This document shows, one piece after another, positions 46,794 through 57,451 of a stretch of 64,000 nucleotides of DNA; the stretch's first letter is position 1; the number at the start of each line of letters is the position of its first letter. A model generated the notes under the pieces. It was not told the DNA's origin, did no database searches, and saw only the letters and a list, made by a program, of their open reading frames with translations. Made by a program: the position numbers and the translations under genes. The stretch is taken from assembly GCF_003012775.1 (NCBI RefSeq), contig NZ_PXYG01000005.1:230157-294156 (forward strand), given 5' to 3'. This DNA is from Zobellella endophytica (GTDB lineage: Bacteria > Pseudomonadota > Gammaproteobacteria > Enterobacterales > Aeromonadaceae).

Positions 46794-47371
46794 CCTTGTC
46801 GGGTCTGGCTCAGCACAAAGTCCTGCAACTCGGGATAGAAGGCGAGGAAGGCCTGCTCCATCTTGTCGTAACGGGCCCGCAGCAGGGGCGCGCAGCGGGG
46901 CAGGGGCGTGGGGCGGCGAAAGCGGCCGTCGATGCGGGCGATGGCCCGGATGATGCCGTCGAAACGCTCGTACTGGGCCAGCAGCCGGTGCTGTTTGAGC
47001 CGTTCCACCAGGGTGACCATGGCGGGGGGCCAGTGTGCGTCCGGCACCAGTTGGCGGTGACTGTAGCCGATGAAATCGGCCAGTGGCCAGGGGTGGTAGC
47101 GAGGCCAGTGCCGGGCCAGGAAGTGGTCGAACATCATGTCCATGATGATGCCGCCGTAGCGGCGGAAGGGGCTGGGCAGGGCCTGAACTTCCCCCATATG
47201 CCGCGGGTGGGCATCGGTGAAGCTGTCTATCTGCCGGTGCAGGCGGATGCCGGTTTGCAGCGCGGCGGGCAGGTCGGGATCGATGGTGCCCCGGGCGAAT
47301 TCGCCCAGCAGGGCCCCGGGCAGGCTGGTGTGGCTGAGATGGGCGAGGTGCAGATGGGCCAGATAATTCAT
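46790..47371 (-). CDS. acpH: Acyl carrier protein phosphodiesterase-like protein
   Basis: A 193-aa HD-like hydrolase that would remove phosphopantetheine from holo-ACP. The N-terminus MNYLAHLHLAHLSHTSLPGALLGEFARG and RLHRQIDSFTDAHP, and MDMMFDHFLARHWPRY, match the AcpH family, including metal-ligand His/Asp residues. It is convergent with the kinase gene (stops overlap by 4 nt) and its start overlaps the stop of the CBS gene upstream on its own strand. Confidence 0.88.
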   Translation of the reverse strand: MNYLAHLHLAHLSHTSLPGALLGEFARGTIDPDLPAALQTGIRLHRQIDSFTDAHPRHMGEVQALPSPFRRYGGIIMDMMFDHFLARHWPRYHPWPLADFIGYSHRQLVPDAHWPPAMVTLVERLKQHRLLAQYERFDGIIRAIARIDGRFRRPTPLPRCAPLLRARYDKMEQAFLAFYPELQDFVLSQTRQG

Positions 47372-47877
47372 AGATCCCGGGAGCCGTCCTGATAATCCTG
47401 GGGATCAGGAGCGAGTTCCAGCTCGTCCTGGTCGAGGTCGTCGAAGCCGTCGTCGGACAGCTGGTTGTCCAGCACTTCCAGCAGGTGGATGGCCACCGCC
47501 ACGAAATCGCTGTCGGTGACGATGCCCACCAGCTTGCCCTTGTCCACCACCGGCAGGCAGCCGTACTTGTGTTTCTGCAGGTAGAGGGCGGCCTCGCGGA
47601 TCCCCGCCCGGGGGCTGACGGTGGTGACCCCGTGCACCATCACTTCCGCCAGCCGGTGGTTTTGCAGAAAGTGGCCGTTGGTGCCTTTTTCCAGGCTGGA
47701 TTCCTGGGCAGCCAGGATATCCCGCTGGCTGATCAGGCCCACCAGCTTGCCCTGCTCGACCACCGGCAGGTGGCGGATATGGTGGCGTTGCATCAGGGTG
47801 CGCGCCTCGGACAGGCTGGCGGTGGGAGGCAGGCCGATAACCTTGCGTGACATGATTTCCGATACGACGGCTGGCAT
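47368..47877 (-). CDS. Tandem CBS-domain protein
   Basis: A 169-aa protein consisting of two CBS domains: the first near residues 8-60 (MSRKVIGLPPTASLSEARTLMQRHHIRHLPVVE) and the second near 75-130 (AEVMVHGVTTVSPRAGIREAALYLQKHKYGCLPVVD). Such standalone pairs bind adenine nucleotides. An acidic C-terminal tail follows (DDGFDDLDQDELELAPD). It overlaps acpH by 4 nt, and is divergent from queA. Function unknown. Confidence 0.9.
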   Translation of the reverse strand: MPAVVSEIMSRKVIGLPPTASLSEARTLMQRHHIRHLPVVEQGKLVGLISQRDILAAQESSLEKGTNGHFLQNHRLAEVMVHGVTTVSPRAGIREAALYLQKHKYGCLPVVDKGKLVGIVTDSDFVAVAIHLLEVLDNQLSDDGFDDLDQDELELAPDPQDYQDGSRDL

Positions 47878-48022
47878 GATGTTTTCTCCTCTTCATTTCT
47901 ATCAAGATAGCTTAACTGTCCGGTCAGGTAACATGACCGCCGTCACAGCCGGACCCGGCCATCGACGCAAGGAGCCCGGCCGCATGGAAATTTGCCTCGT
48001 GCCCGCCGGCGGCCGAATTGCC

Positions 48023-48051
48023 TTGATCCCGTGATGCAGCCTCACTAGACT
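48023..48051 (+). promoter_or_regulatory. Candidate sigma-70 promoter for queA
   Basis: TTGATC (48023-48028), 17-bp spacer, TAGACT (48046-48051), 28 bp before the queA ATG. Sequence match only. Confidence 0.55.
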
Positions 48052-48078
48052 AGCGCCCGTTATAACAAGAGGTTGTCT

Positions 48079-49140
48079 ATGCAGGTCCGTGATTTTTCCT
48101 TTGAACTTCCCGATGAACTGATCGCCCGTCATCCGATGCCGGAGCGCGCCGCCAGCCGGTTGCTGCAGCTGGACGGCAACAGCGGCGAGATCACGCATGG
48201 CCGGTTCGGCCAGATCCTGGACCTGGTCAACCCCGGCGACCTGCTGGTGTTCAACAACACCCGGGTGATCCCGGCCCGGCTGTTCGGCCAGAAGGCCAGC
48301 GGCGGCAAGCTCGAAGTGCTGGTGGAGCGGGTGCTGGACGACAAGCGGGTGCTGGCCCATTTGCGCGCCTCCAAGTCGCCCAGGCCGGGCACCGCGCTGC
48401 TGCTGGAGCCGGACGTCAGCGCCACCATGCTGGCCCGCCACGACGCCCTCTTTGAAATCGAATTCAACGACCCGCGCCCGGTGCTCGAGATCCTGGAAGC
48501 GGTGGGTCACATGCCGCTGCCGCCCTATATCGACCGGCCCGACACCGAGGCCGACAAGGAACGCTACCAGACCGTCTACAACGAAAAACCGGGGGCGGTG
48601 GCAGCCCCCACCGCCGGTCTGCATTTCGATCAACCGCTGCTGGCGGCGCTGAAGGAAAAAGGGGCCGAGCTGGCCTTCATCACCCTACACGTGGGGGCGG
48701 GCACCTTCCAGCCGGTGCGGGTGGACAAGGTGATCGAGCACAAGATGCACGCCGAATACATCGAGGTGCCGCCCGAGGTGGTGGCGCAAATCGAGGCCAC
48801 CCGCGCCCGGGGCGGCCGGGTGATCGCCGTGGGCACCACCTCGGTGCGCTCGCTGGAAAGCGCGGCCCGGGCCAGCCTGGCCAGGGGCGAGCCGCTTGCG
48901 CCCTTCTACGGCGATACCGACATCTTCATCTACCCCGGCTACCGCTTCCAGCTGGTGGATGCCATGGTCACCAACTTCCACCTGCCGGAGTCGACCCTGA
49001 TCATGCTGGTCAGCGCCTTCGCCGGCCACGGCCATATCATGGACGCCTATCGGGCGGCGGTGGCGGAGCGCTATCGCTTCTTCAGCTACGGCGATGCCAT
49101 GTTTATTACCAGACAGCAGGGATTGGGGACTGGGGAATAG
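48079..49140 (+). CDS. queA: S-adenosylmethionine:tRNA ribosyltransferase-isomerase
   Basis: Makes epoxyqueuosine in tRNA from preQ1-tRNA and S-adenosylmethionine. Family motifs visible include [51 protein letters not shown] and [30 protein letters not shown]. The start is the ATG at 48079, with AAGAGG upstream; a TTG at 48073 is an alternative. The C-terminus RQQGLGTGE and the stop codon lie inside the left arm of a heptad hairpin element, so the last residues are repeat-derived. It is followed by tgt, the preceding step in the pathway. Confidence 0.95.
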   Translation: MQVRDFSFELPDELIARHPMPERAASRLLQLDGNSGEITHGRFGQILDLVNPGDLLVFNNTRVIPARLFGQKASGGKLEVLVERVLDDKRVLAHLRASKSPRPGTALLLEPDVSATMLARHDALFEIEFNDPRPVLEILEAVGHMPLPPYIDRPDTEADKERYQTVYNEKPGAVAAPTAGLHFDQPLLAALKEKGAELAFITLHVGAGTFQPVRVDKVIEHKMHAEYIEVPPEVVAQIEATRARGGRVIAVGTTSVRSLESAARASLARGEPLAPFYGDTDIFIYPGYRFQLVDAMVTNFHLPESTLIMLVSAFAGHGHIMDAYRAAVAERYRFFSYGDAMFITRQQGLGTGE

Positions 49141-49270
49141 GGACTGGTCAGAGGTGTTTGTAGGCCCCACTTTAGTGGGGTGAAAATGGCAGCCGCCGAT
49201 AGTATTGCCCGAATAAATTCGGGCCTACAGGCGCCCATAAACCAATCCCCAGTCCCTTATCCCTAGTCCC
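49119..49270 (+). repeat. Composite heptad hairpin enclosing a double-hairpin element
   Basis: Left arm 49119-49146 has four heptads (GGGATTG, GGGACTG, GGGAATA, GGGACTG), and the right arm 49243-49270 has four (CAATCCC, CAGTCCC, TTATCCC, TAGTCCC). Between them, 49159-49229 is a single variant of the 22.3-23.1 kb double-hairpin unit: TGTAGGC, CCCCACT-TT-AGTGGGG, linker, GCCCGAAT-AA-ATTCGGGC, GCCTACA. The element lies between queA and tgt and supplies the queA stop codon. Confidence 0.9.
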
Positions 49271-49312
49271 ATCAAACCAAGGTCGGACTGTTTCTCCGGC
49301 CAACAGAGGTAA

Positions 49313-50464
<1,152 letters not shown>

Positions 50465-50478
50465 GCTCGCAGCCGGGC

Positions 50479-50597
50479 ACCGGAAGGCACAGCACGCCGA
50501 TACGCTGTGAATACATCCATGTACGCTCGGACATGCCATCCCAGGTATGTCACGGTCGGCTTAGCTGTATCCTTCCGTTGCCTGGCGGGTTGTGACT
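50479..50597 (+). repeat. Long hairpin with conserved 65-nt core (copy B)
   Basis: The core 50496-50560 aligns without gaps to 32999-33063. The inner stem is GACATGCC/GGTATGTC, where the terminal pair is G:C instead of C:G in copy A, and one G:U replaces G:C. Outer arms CGGAAGG (50481-50487) and CCTTCCG pair with each other and are unrelated to those of copy A. It lies between the tgt stop and yajC. Confidence 0.85.
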
Positions 50598-50637
50598 CGG
50601 TATCCAGCTTTTAACCATCAACGAGGAACCAAAACGA

Positions 50638-50964
50638 ATGGATATTATCTCTAAAGCCCACGCTCAGGGCGGTGCCGCCGGTGGCGGTATGGAAATGATC
50701 ATCATGCTGGTCGTGTTCGGCCTGATCTTCTACTTCATGATCTTCCGTCCCCAGTCCAAGCGGGTGAAAGAGCACAAGAACCTGATGTCTTCCCTGAGCA
50801 AGGGCGACGAGGTGCTGACCAACGGTGGCCTGGTGGGTAAAATCTCCAAGATCTCCACCGAAAACGACTACGTGGTACTGAGCCTGAGTGAACAGACTCA
50901 AGTGACCATCAAAAAGGACTTCATCACCGCCGTCCTGCCCAAGGGCTCTATCCAGTCCCTTTAA
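50638..50964 (+). CDS. yajC: Sec translocase accessory subunit YajC
   Basis: A single-span membrane subunit of the SecDF-YajC complex. The 108-aa protein has one hydrophobic helix (MEMIIMLVVFGLIFYFMIFRP, residues 17-37) and a cytoplasmic domain with SKGDEVLTNGGLVGKI and VTIKKDFITAVLPKGSI. It precedes secD by 21 bp. Ribosome-binding site GAGGAACC lies upstream. Confidence 0.96.
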   Translation: MDIISKAHAQGGAAGGGMEMIIMLVVFGLIFYFMIFRPQSKRVKEHKNLMSSLSKGDEVLTNGGLVGKISKISTENDYVVLSLSEQTQVTIKKDFITAVLPKGSIQSL

Positions 50965-50985
50965 TTCCCTATCGAGGAGCACAGC

Positions 50986-52839
50986 GTGTTAAATCGATAT
51001 CCGCTGTGGAAATACTTGATGGTGATCGCCGTGATCACCATCAGTTTTCTTTATGCAGCACCCAATCTGTTTGGTGAAGACCCTGCGTTGCAGGTGTCCG
51101 GATCCCGCGGTACCCAGGTTACCCCTGCGACCCTGACTCAGGCCCAACAGACGCTCAGCGAAGCCGGCATCGACGTGATCAGCGCCGCCCTGGCCGACAA
51201 TCAACTGCTTATCCGTTTTCGCAATACCGACGATCAGCTCAAGGGCAAGGACCTGGTGGCGGAAACCCTGGGCGAGGACTACATCGCCGCCCTCAACCTG
51301 GCGCCGTCCACCCCTTCCTGGCTGGAAGCCATAGGCGCCGGTCCGCTCAAACTGGGCCTGGATCTGCGCGGCGGCGTGCATTTCCTGATGGAAGTGGACA
51401 TGGACGAGGCCCTGAACCGGGTACAGGAACAGATGGTGCAGGACTTCCGCACCGATCTGCGTGAACAGCGCCTGCGTTATTCCGGGGTGCTGACCCAGGA
51501 CGACGGCGCCCTGATGGTGTTCCGCGAGGCCGAGACTCGCAATCAGGCCATGAGCTACCTGCGCGGCCGTTATCCGGATCTGGTGTTCTCCGAGCGGGAC
51601 AGCGGCGACAACGCCGGCCTGTTTGCGGTGATGAGCGAGCAGCGGCTGAAGGAAGTGAAGGAATACGCCCTGCAGCAGAACATCACTATCATCCGCAACC
51701 GGGTCAACGAACTGGGTGTGGCCGAGCCGCTGGTGCAGCGCCAGGGCGCCGAACGCATCGTGGTGCAGCTGCCCGGTATCCAGGACACCGCTCGGGCCAA
51801 GGAAATCCTCGGCGCCACCGCTACCCTGGAATTCCGCCTGGTGGATGACAGCGCCGACGTGGCCGCCGCCGCCGCCGGCCGGGTACCGCCCAACAGCGAG
51901 CTGTTCCGGGGACGGGACGGTCGGCCGGTGGTGCTGCAAAAACGCATCATCCTCACCGGCGAGCACATCGTCGACGCCAGCTCCGGCATGGACGAGTTCA
52001 GCCGTCCGCAGGTGAACATCAGCCTGGACGCCCCCGGCGGCAGCCGCATGGCCGATTTCACCAAGGACAACGTGGGTCGCGCCATGGCCACCGTGTTCAC
52101 CGAATACAAGCCCACCGACGAGCGCGACGAAGACGGCTCCCGCCAGTTCCGCAAGGATCAGGAAGTGATCAACGTGGCCACCATCCAGTCGCGGCTGGGG
52201 CGCAGCTTCCGCATCACCGGTATCGACTCCATGGCGGAAGCGCAGAACCTGGCGCTGCTGCTGCGGGCGGGCGCCCTGATCGCCCCGATCCAGATCGTGG
52301 AAGAACGCACCATAGGCCCGAGCCTGGGACAGCAGAACGTGGAGAACGGCCTGATGGCTATGGTCTACGGCATGCTGGCGGTGGTGCTGTTCATGACCAT
52401 CTACTACCGCAAGTTCGGCCTGGTGGCCAACGCCGCCCTGCTGGCCAACGTGGTGATCATCATCGGCGTGATGTCGATGGTACCGGGGGCGACCATGACG
52501 CTGCCGGGCATCGCCGGCATCGTGCTCACCATCGGCATGTCGGTGGACGCCAACGTGCTGATCTTCGAGCGGATCCGCGAAGAGCTGCGCGACGGGCGCG
52601 GGGTACAGCAGGCGATTCACATCGGCTACGAGAAGGCGCTCGGCACCATCGCCGATGCCAACATCACCACCCTGATCACCGCCGTCATCCTGTTCGCGGT
52701 GGGCACGGGCCCGATCAAGGGCTTCGCCGTGACCCTGATGATCGGTATCCTCGCCTCCATGTTCACCGCCATCGTCGGTACCCGGGCCCTGGTTAACCTG
52801 ATCTGGGGCGGCAAGCGTCTCAGCAAACTGTCGATATGA
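50986..52839 (+). CDS. secD: Protein translocase subunit SecD
   Basis: An RND-like inner-membrane protein that uses the proton gradient to pull exported proteins into the periplasm. The 617-aa protein has an N-terminal helix ([20 protein letters not shown]), a large periplasmic region with [20 protein letters not shown] (D1 motif) and five C-terminal helices including [24 protein letters not shown]. The first codon is GTG. Next gene secF starts 11 bp later. Confidence 0.97.
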   Translation: MLNRYPLWKYLMVIAVITISFLYAAPNLFGEDPALQVSGSRGTQVTPATLTQAQQTLSEAGIDVISAALADNQLLIRFRNTDDQLKGKDLVAETLGEDYIAALNLAPSTPSWLEAIGAGPLKLGLDLRGGVHFLMEVDMDEALNRVQEQMVQDFRTDLREQRLRYSGVLTQDDGALMVFREAETRNQAMSYLRGRYPDLVFSERDSGDNAGLFAVMSEQRLKEVKEYALQQNITIIRNRVNELGVAEPLVQRQGAERIVVQLPGIQDTARAKEILGATATLEFRLVDDSADVAAAAAGRVPPNSELFRGRDGRPVVLQKRIILTGEHIVDASSGMDEFSRPQVNISLDAPGGSRMADFTKDNVGRAMATVFTEYKPTDERDEDGSRQFRKDQEVINVATIQSRLGRSFRITGIDSMAEAQNLALLLRAGALIAPIQIVEERTIGPSLGQQNVENGLMAMVYGMLAVVLFMTIYYRKFGLVANAALLANVVIIIGVMSMVPGATMTLPGIAGIVLTIGMSVDANVLIFERIREELRDGRGVQQAIHIGYEKALGTIADANITTLITAVILFAVGTGPIKGFAVTLMIGILASMFTAIVGTRALVNLIWGGKRLSKLSI

Positions 52840-52850
52840 GGAAATAACCG

Positions 52851-53795
52851 ATGTTTGAGATCCTCAAGACCAACGCGCCCATCCGCTTCATGCGCTACTC
52901 CAGGGCGGCCACCGTGCTGTCCCTGGTGCTGGTGGCCCTGTGCTTCTTCAGCCTGTTCACCCGCGGCCTGAACTGGGGCCTGGACTTCACCGGCGGCACC
53001 GTGGTGGAAGTGGCCTTCGAGCAGGCGGTGGTACTGGACCAGGTGCGTGACCGCCTCAACGAGGCGGGACTGCCCGGTGCCACGGTGCAGAACTTCGGCA
53101 CCAGCCGGGATCTGCTGATCCGCCTGGCGCCGCAGGAAAACGTGGATGTACAGCAGCAGGGCGAGTCGGTGCTGGCGGCCATGCAGCAGGTATCGCCGTC
53201 CGCCGAGATGAAGCGGCTGGAGTTCGTCGGCCCGGCCATCGGCGAAGAGCTGGCCGAACAGGGGGGCCTGGCCATCCTGGTGGCGCTGCTGTGCATCCTG
53301 GTGTACGTGGGCATGCGTTTCGAGTGGCGGCTGGCCTCCGGTGCCGTGCTGTCCCTGGCCCACGACGTGATCATCACCCTGGGGGTGTTCTCCTGGCTGC
53401 AGATCGAGGTGGACCTGACCATAGTGGCCGCCCTGCTGACGGTGGTGGGCTACTCGCTCAACGACACCATAGTGGTGTTCGACCGGGTACGGGAAAACTT
53501 CCGCCGGGTGCGCGACACCACCACCGCCCAGGTGTTCGACGAGGCCATTACCGATACCCTGAGCCGGACCCTGATCACCTCGGCCACCACCCTGGTGGTG
53601 GTGGTGGCGCTGTTCCTCAAGGGGGGAGCGCTGATCCACGGTTTTGCCACCGCCCTGCTGCTGGGTATCGGCTTCGGTACCTACTCGTCCATCTACATCG
53701 CCAGTGCCTGGGCCATGCTGCTCGGGGTGCAGCGGGAGCACATGCTGCCGCCGCAGGTGGAGAAGGAAGGGGCGGACCAGGAGCCGCTGCCGTAA
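52851..53795 (+). CDS. secF: Protein translocase subunit SecF
   Basis: Partner of SecD. The 314-aa protein has GLDFTGGTVVEV after the first helix, and the C-terminal membrane bundle with GYSLNDTIVVFDRVREN and TLSRTLITSATTLVVVVALF typical of SecF. It is the last gene of the yajC-secD-secF operon and is followed at 53807 by a strong terminator. Confidence 0.97.
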   Translation: MFEILKTNAPIRFMRYSRAATVLSLVLVALCFFSLFTRGLNWGLDFTGGTVVEVAFEQAVVLDQVRDRLNEAGLPGATVQNFGTSRDLLIRLAPQENVDVQQQGESVLAAMQQVSPSAEMKRLEFVGPAIGEELAEQGGLAILVALLCILVYVGMRFEWRLASGAVLSLAHDVIITLGVFSWLQIEVDLTIVAALLTVVGYSLNDTIVVFDRVRENFRRVRDTTTAQVFDEAITDTLSRTLITSATTLVVVVALFLKGGALIHGFATALLLGIGFGTYSSIYIASAWAMLLGVQREHMLPPQVEKEGADQEPLP

Positions 53796-53806
53796 GGTGT
53801 TATTGC

Positions 53807-53831
53807 AAAGGGGCCCGTTGTGCCCCTTTTT
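53807..53831 (+). terminator. Rho-independent terminator after secF
   Basis: Stem AAAGGGGC, loop CCGTTGT, stem GCCCCTTT, then TT; it lies 11 bp past the secF stop. Confidence 0.9.
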
Positions 53832-53912
53832 GTTGTGAAATGCATTTGCAACATGACAAACGTCGTGGAGCTGCATAACATGTGGTCATAATAAGACAAG
53901 TTCGGAGCCGTC

Positions 53913-54788
53913 TTGAACGACAGATTTTTGCTCGGCCCTCTAGCCCTGATTAGTGTAATGCTGGCCGGTTGCAGTGCGCCCCAGGTGGTTACTCCCACCC
54001 TGGTGTTGCCGGTGCCGATGCAGGTGTCCTATGAAAGCGAGCTGGGCATCGCCCGCCTGGGGCAGTTGCTGAATTCCCCTCAATTAACGCCCGAACAGCG
54101 TGCCGAGCTGTTCTTTCAGCGCGGCGTGGTGTTCGACCGGGTGGGGCTGCGCGCCATGGCGAGACTGGATTTCAACCGGGCGCTGCGGGAGCGGCCGGAC
54201 TTTGCCGACGCCTACAACCTCAACGGCGTCTACCTGACCCAGAACCAGGAGTTCGACGAGGCCTATGAGGCCTTCGACTCGGCCCTGGAGCTGGCGCCGG
54301 ATTATGCCTATGCCAATCTCAACCGGGGTATCGCCCTCTATTACGGCGGGCGGCCCGGGCTGGCGGCGCGGGATCTGAAGACCTTCCTCGATGAAGATCC
54401 GAGCGATCCCTACCGGCTGCTGTGGTGGTACCTGGCGCTGGAGCAGAGCGATCCCGAGCAGGCCCGCGATCGCCTGATCGCGCACCAGCAGCAATTCGGC
54501 ACCGACGAATGGGCCTGGGATATCGTCAACGTTTACCTCGGCAAGGTGACCGACGAGCAGTTGCTCAACCGCATCGCGGAGGAGAGTGCGGACAACCAGG
54601 AGCTGGCCGAGCGGTTGTGCGAAGCCTACTTCTATCTCGCCAAGCAGGCCCAGCGCAACGAGCAGCCGGAGCAGGCGGCGGTTTACTTCAAGCTGGCCCT
54701 GGCCACCAATATCTACGACTTCGTCGAACACCGCTATTCCCTGCTGGAGCTGGACCTGCTCGGCGAGCAGGCCCGGCTGAAGCGATAA
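53913..54788 (+). CDS. nlpI: Outer-membrane lipoprotein NlpI
   Basis: An adaptor with TPR helices that coordinates peptidoglycan hydrolases and targets MepS to the protease Prc. The 291-aa precursor has lipobox MLAGC (lipid Cys20) and several TPR units (ARLDFNRALRERPDFADAYN, AYEAFDSALELAPDYAYA). The start codon appears to be TTG (53913), with GGAG five bases upstream; no upstream ATG fits. Length is close to E. coli NlpI (294). A MepS/NlpC-like lipoprotein, a likely client type, is encoded at 29.1 kb. Confidence 0.9.
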   Translation: MNDRFLLGPLALISVMLAGCSAPQVVTPTLVLPVPMQVSYESELGIARLGQLLNSPQLTPEQRAELFFQRGVVFDRVGLRAMARLDFNRALRERPDFADAYNLNGVYLTQNQEFDEAYEAFDSALELAPDYAYANLNRGIALYYGGRPGLAARDLKTFLDEDPSDPYRLLWWYLALEQSDPEQARDRLIAHQQQFGTDEWAWDIVNVYLGKVTDEQLLNRIAEESADNQELAERLCEAYFYLAKQAQRNEQPEQAAVYFKLALATNIYDFVEHRYSLLELDLLGEQARLKR

Positions 54789-54790
54789 GC

Positions 54791-54810
54791 GAGGGGGCCT
54801 TGGCCCCCTC
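54791..54810. terminator. Hairpin between convergent nlpI and ubiV
   Basis: A 9-bp perfect stem GAGGGGGCC-TT-GGCCCCCTC with no T-run; probably a bidirectional 3'-end structure. Confidence 0.6.
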
Positions 54811-54812
54811 GG

Positions 54813-55712
54813 CTATTCCACCTCCATTCCCGCCGGTGACGGCAGCCATTCCATGCCCGACAGTTGGTTCCAGTAGCCGTTGCAGAAGCGGGAGGCGAGC
54901 GGGTAAGGGCGGGGCTGTCCGACCTGCTCCGAAAACCGTCCTGTCCAATCCAGGCACTCGGGGCTGTGGGCGCTGAGGCGCACCGCGTCCACCCAGCCCC
55001 GCATGCCCGCCACGTCGTTGATCAGGTTGTAGCAGTAGCCGGACTGGGTCTGGATGCCGTTGAGGTTGAACACCGGCTGGCCTTCCTGGGTGTTGGCCCG
55101 GCGGCCGGCGGGATACTTGATGCACACCAGCTCGCACTCGTCCTTGGGCCGGTTTTCCGCCCGGGCGGTAAAGCAGCGGGCCGAGTAGGCCAGCGGCAGG
55201 TAGCCGTAGCCGAACACCTCCAGTTGAAACCGGGATCTGATGCCCGCCGCCTCCGCCGCCCGGTGAATATCGAGCAGCCAGCTGCGCGACAGCTCCACCG
55301 GCGGCACCCAGGTGGTCATGCCCCGGTCCAGCAGCAGTCGCAGGGTGTCCAGGTTGTAAACGTTGAGCGCCGGGCCGGCGACGAAGGGCAGATGGTGTTC
55401 ATGGGCCAGCTGTACCGCGCCCAGATCGTTGGCCTCGATCTGCAGGTCGCCGTTGTCACACAGTTTCCTGATGGTCAGCAGCTCCGCCGGCGACTGGATC
55501 AGCGCCAGGGTGGACAGCACCACCTCCTTGCCGGCGGCATTCAGCTCCCGGGCCAGCGCCAGCCAGTCGGCGGTTTTCAGCTCCCGCCGCTTGGGGCAGA
55601 CGGTCTCGCCCAGATAGATGCGCCGGCAGGGGGTGGCCAGGGCGGCCCGGTAGAAGTCTTCCACCTGTTGTTTGGGCCAGAAGAACAGCAGGGGTCCGAG
55701 GTGAAGTTGCAT
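54813..55712 (-). CDS. ubiV: Oxygen-independent ubiquinone hydroxylation protein UbiV (U32 family)
   Basis: With UbiU, hydroxylates ubiquinone precursors without O2. The start at 55712 is preceded by AGGAG and gives 299 aa; the four [4Fe-4S] ligand cysteines then fall at 39, 180, 193 and 197, the same positions as in E. coli UbiV. An upstream ATG at 55730 overlaps ubiU and is less likely. It is co-directional with ubiU, 8 bp after it, and close to the divergent ubiT. Confidence 0.95.
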   Translation of the reverse strand: MQLHLGPLLFFWPKQQVEDFYRAALATPCRRIYLGETVCPKRRELKTADWLALARELNAAGKEVVLSTLALIQSPAELLTIRKLCDNGDLQIEANDLGAVQLAHEHHLPFVAGPALNVYNLDTLRLLLDRGMTTWVPPVELSRSWLLDIHRAAEAAGIRSRFQLEVFGYGYLPLAYSARCFTARAENRPKDECELVCIKYPAGRRANTQEGQPVFNLNGIQTQSGYCYNLINDVAGMRGWVDAVRLSAHSPECLDWTGRFSEQVGQPRPYPLASRFCNGYWNQLSGMEWLPSPAGMEVE

Positions 55713-55720
55713 GTCCGCTC

Positions 55721-56716
55721 CTATTGCCATTTGCGATGAAAGGCACCCAGGGTGCTCTGGCTGCCTTCGCAGACCCCGTCGAGCCGCTGTGACCAGGCAG
55801 GCTGAACCTCATAGCCTTCGGGCGCCGCGAGAAAGGCATCCAGCGCCTGGCGCCAGACCCGGGTGACCTCGGCCACATAGGCGGGGCTGCGCTGGCGACC
55901 CTCTATCTTGACCGACTTGACCCCCAGCCGGGCCAAATCCGGGATCAGGCTCAGGGTATTGAGGCTGGTGGGCTCCTCCAGGGTGTGGTACGGCTTGCCG
56001 TCCACCTCGAAGCGGCCCTTGCACAGGGTGGGGTAGCCGGCCTGCTCGCCCTCGGCGAAGCGGTCGATCAGCACTCCGTTCAGGCGCGACTCCAGTTGCT
56101 CGCCGTTTTCCTCCCAGCGCACGAAGCGGGCCGGGGAGCAGGCGCCTACCGTATTGGGACTTTCTCCGGTGAGGTAGGAAGACAGGTAGCAGCGCCCTTC
56201 GGCCATGATACACAGGCTGCCGAAGGCGAACACCTCCAGCTCGGCGTCGGTATCCCTGGCTATCTGGCGCACCTGCTGGATCGACAGCACCCGTGGCAAC
56301 ACCACCCGCCGGACCTTGAAGTGCTCCCGGAAAAAGCGGATGGCGGCGGCGTTGGTGGCGCTGGCCTGTACCGACAGGTGCAGCTCTGCCCGGGGGTAGG
56401 TGCGGGCGGCGTAGGCGAGGATGGCGGTATCGGCGATGATCAGCGCGTCGGCGCCCAGGGCCACCGCCTGATCCACGGCGCCCCGCCACAGCCTTTCATT
56501 GCCCTGATGGGCGAAGGTGTTGATGGCCACATGCAGCTTGCGCCGGTGGCGCCTGAGGTAGTCCACGCCCTGCTGCAGGCCGCGTTCGGTGAAATTCAGG
56601 CCGGCGAAGTGGCGGGCGTTGGTCTGGTCTTTGAAACCGATATAGACGGCGTCGGCACCCTGGTCGACGGCCGCCTTCAGCGCCGGCAGGCTGCCGGCGG
56701 GGCAGAGTAGTTCCAT
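55721..56716 (-). CDS. ubiU: Oxygen-independent ubiquinone hydroxylation protein UbiU (U32 family)
   Basis: A U32-type Fe-S protein that forms a heterodimer with UbiV. The ATG at 56716 (MELLCPAGSLPAL) follows GGAG and gives 331 aa; Cys169, Cys176, Cys193 and Cys232 then match the cluster ligands of E. coli UbiU exactly. A GTG three codons upstream is an alternative. It diverges from ubiT across 151 bp, so the trio can share regulation, plausibly by oxygen. Confidence 0.95.
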   Translation of the reverse strand: MELLCPAGSLPALKAAVDQGADAVYIGFKDQTNARHFAGLNFTERGLQQGVDYLRRHRRKLHVAINTFAHQGNERLWRGAVDQAVALGADALIIADTAILAYAARTYPRAELHLSVQASATNAAAIRFFREHFKVRRVVLPRVLSIQQVRQIARDTDAELEVFAFGSLCIMAEGRCYLSSYLTGESPNTVGACSPARFVRWEENGEQLESRLNGVLIDRFAEGEQAGYPTLCKGRFEVDGKPYHTLEEPTSLNTLSLIPDLARLGVKSVKIEGRQRSPAYVAEVTRVWRQALDAFLAAPEGYEVQPAWSQRLDGVCEGSQSTLGAFHRKWQ

Positions 56717-56867
56717 AATGTTCACTCCGGTTCAGAAGGCGGTCAGTCTAAGCAGGGTTGGTTAATTGGCATTTGATTTGAAACAAAATCGAGGTGATTT
56801 GATTTGGCGCAGGAAGCGAAAGGGCGCGTCGTGTTCTGATGGCGTTTTGTCTGTCGAGGAGTCTCTT

Positions 56868-57386
56868 ATGCTGCAGCACCTGTGCACCCGGATCAGCCGG
56901 CGCGGACCGGCCCTGTTGGGCAAGCCGCTGCATTACCTGCCCCGCCGGCTGCAGTCGCCGGTGGTCGAGGCGGTGCTCAACCGGGTTCTGGCCGAGCCGA
57001 TCCGGGAGGGGGAACTGGACTTCCTGCACCAGCGCCGGCTGCAGCTGTGGGTGCCGGATCTGGACTACCGGCTGACCCTGAGCTTTGTCGGGGAGCGTCT
57101 CAGCCTGCTGCCGGACAGCGAGGCCGACGTGGTGATCCGTTGCGGGCTGAACGACCTGATCCGGCTCAGTGCCGGGCAGCGGGATCCGGATACCCTGTTC
57201 TTCCAGCGCCGGCTGCTGATCACCGGCGACACCGAACTCGGGCTGGAGTGCAAGAACCTGCTCGACCGGCTGGAGCCCGGGTTGCAGCCGGCCTGGCTGC
57301 GGCGGCTGCTGCAACTGCTGGCGGCGATCCTGCAGCGGGCCGAGTCATCGCCTTCGACCAAAAGCGGAGCCCGGCCCGGAGGATAA
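56868..57386 (+). CDS. ubiT: Anaerobic ubiquinone biosynthesis accessory factor UbiT (SCP2 domain)
   Basis: A sterol-carrier-protein-2-like lipid-binding protein, required with UbiU/UbiV for ubiquinone under anoxia. The 172-aa form starts at the ATG at 56868 after GAGGAG; the open frame extends upstream to 56766 but that part has no family similarity. Residues 15-45 (LLGKPLHYLPRRLQSPVVEAVLNRVLAEPI) and the SCP2 body (LTLSFVGERLSLLP, DTLFFQRRLLITGDTELGLE) fit YhbT. Confidence 0.92.
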   Translation: MLQHLCTRISRRGPALLGKPLHYLPRRLQSPVVEAVLNRVLAEPIREGELDFLHQRRLQLWVPDLDYRLTLSFVGERLSLLPDSEADVVIRCGLNDLIRLSAGQRDPDTLFFQRRLLITGDTELGLECKNLLDRLEPGLQPAWLRRLLQLLAAILQRAESSPSTKSGARPGG

Positions 57387-57451
57387 CACCTGATCCCGCA
57401 TCATGACTGTGCTAGAATCCTGCGCCTTAAGCACAGTGGGACCCCGTGGAT

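Noticed and set aside
56766..56867. N-terminal extension of UbiT
   Set aside because: The 34 extra residues lack family similarity, and the ATG at 56868 has a good ribosome-binding site.
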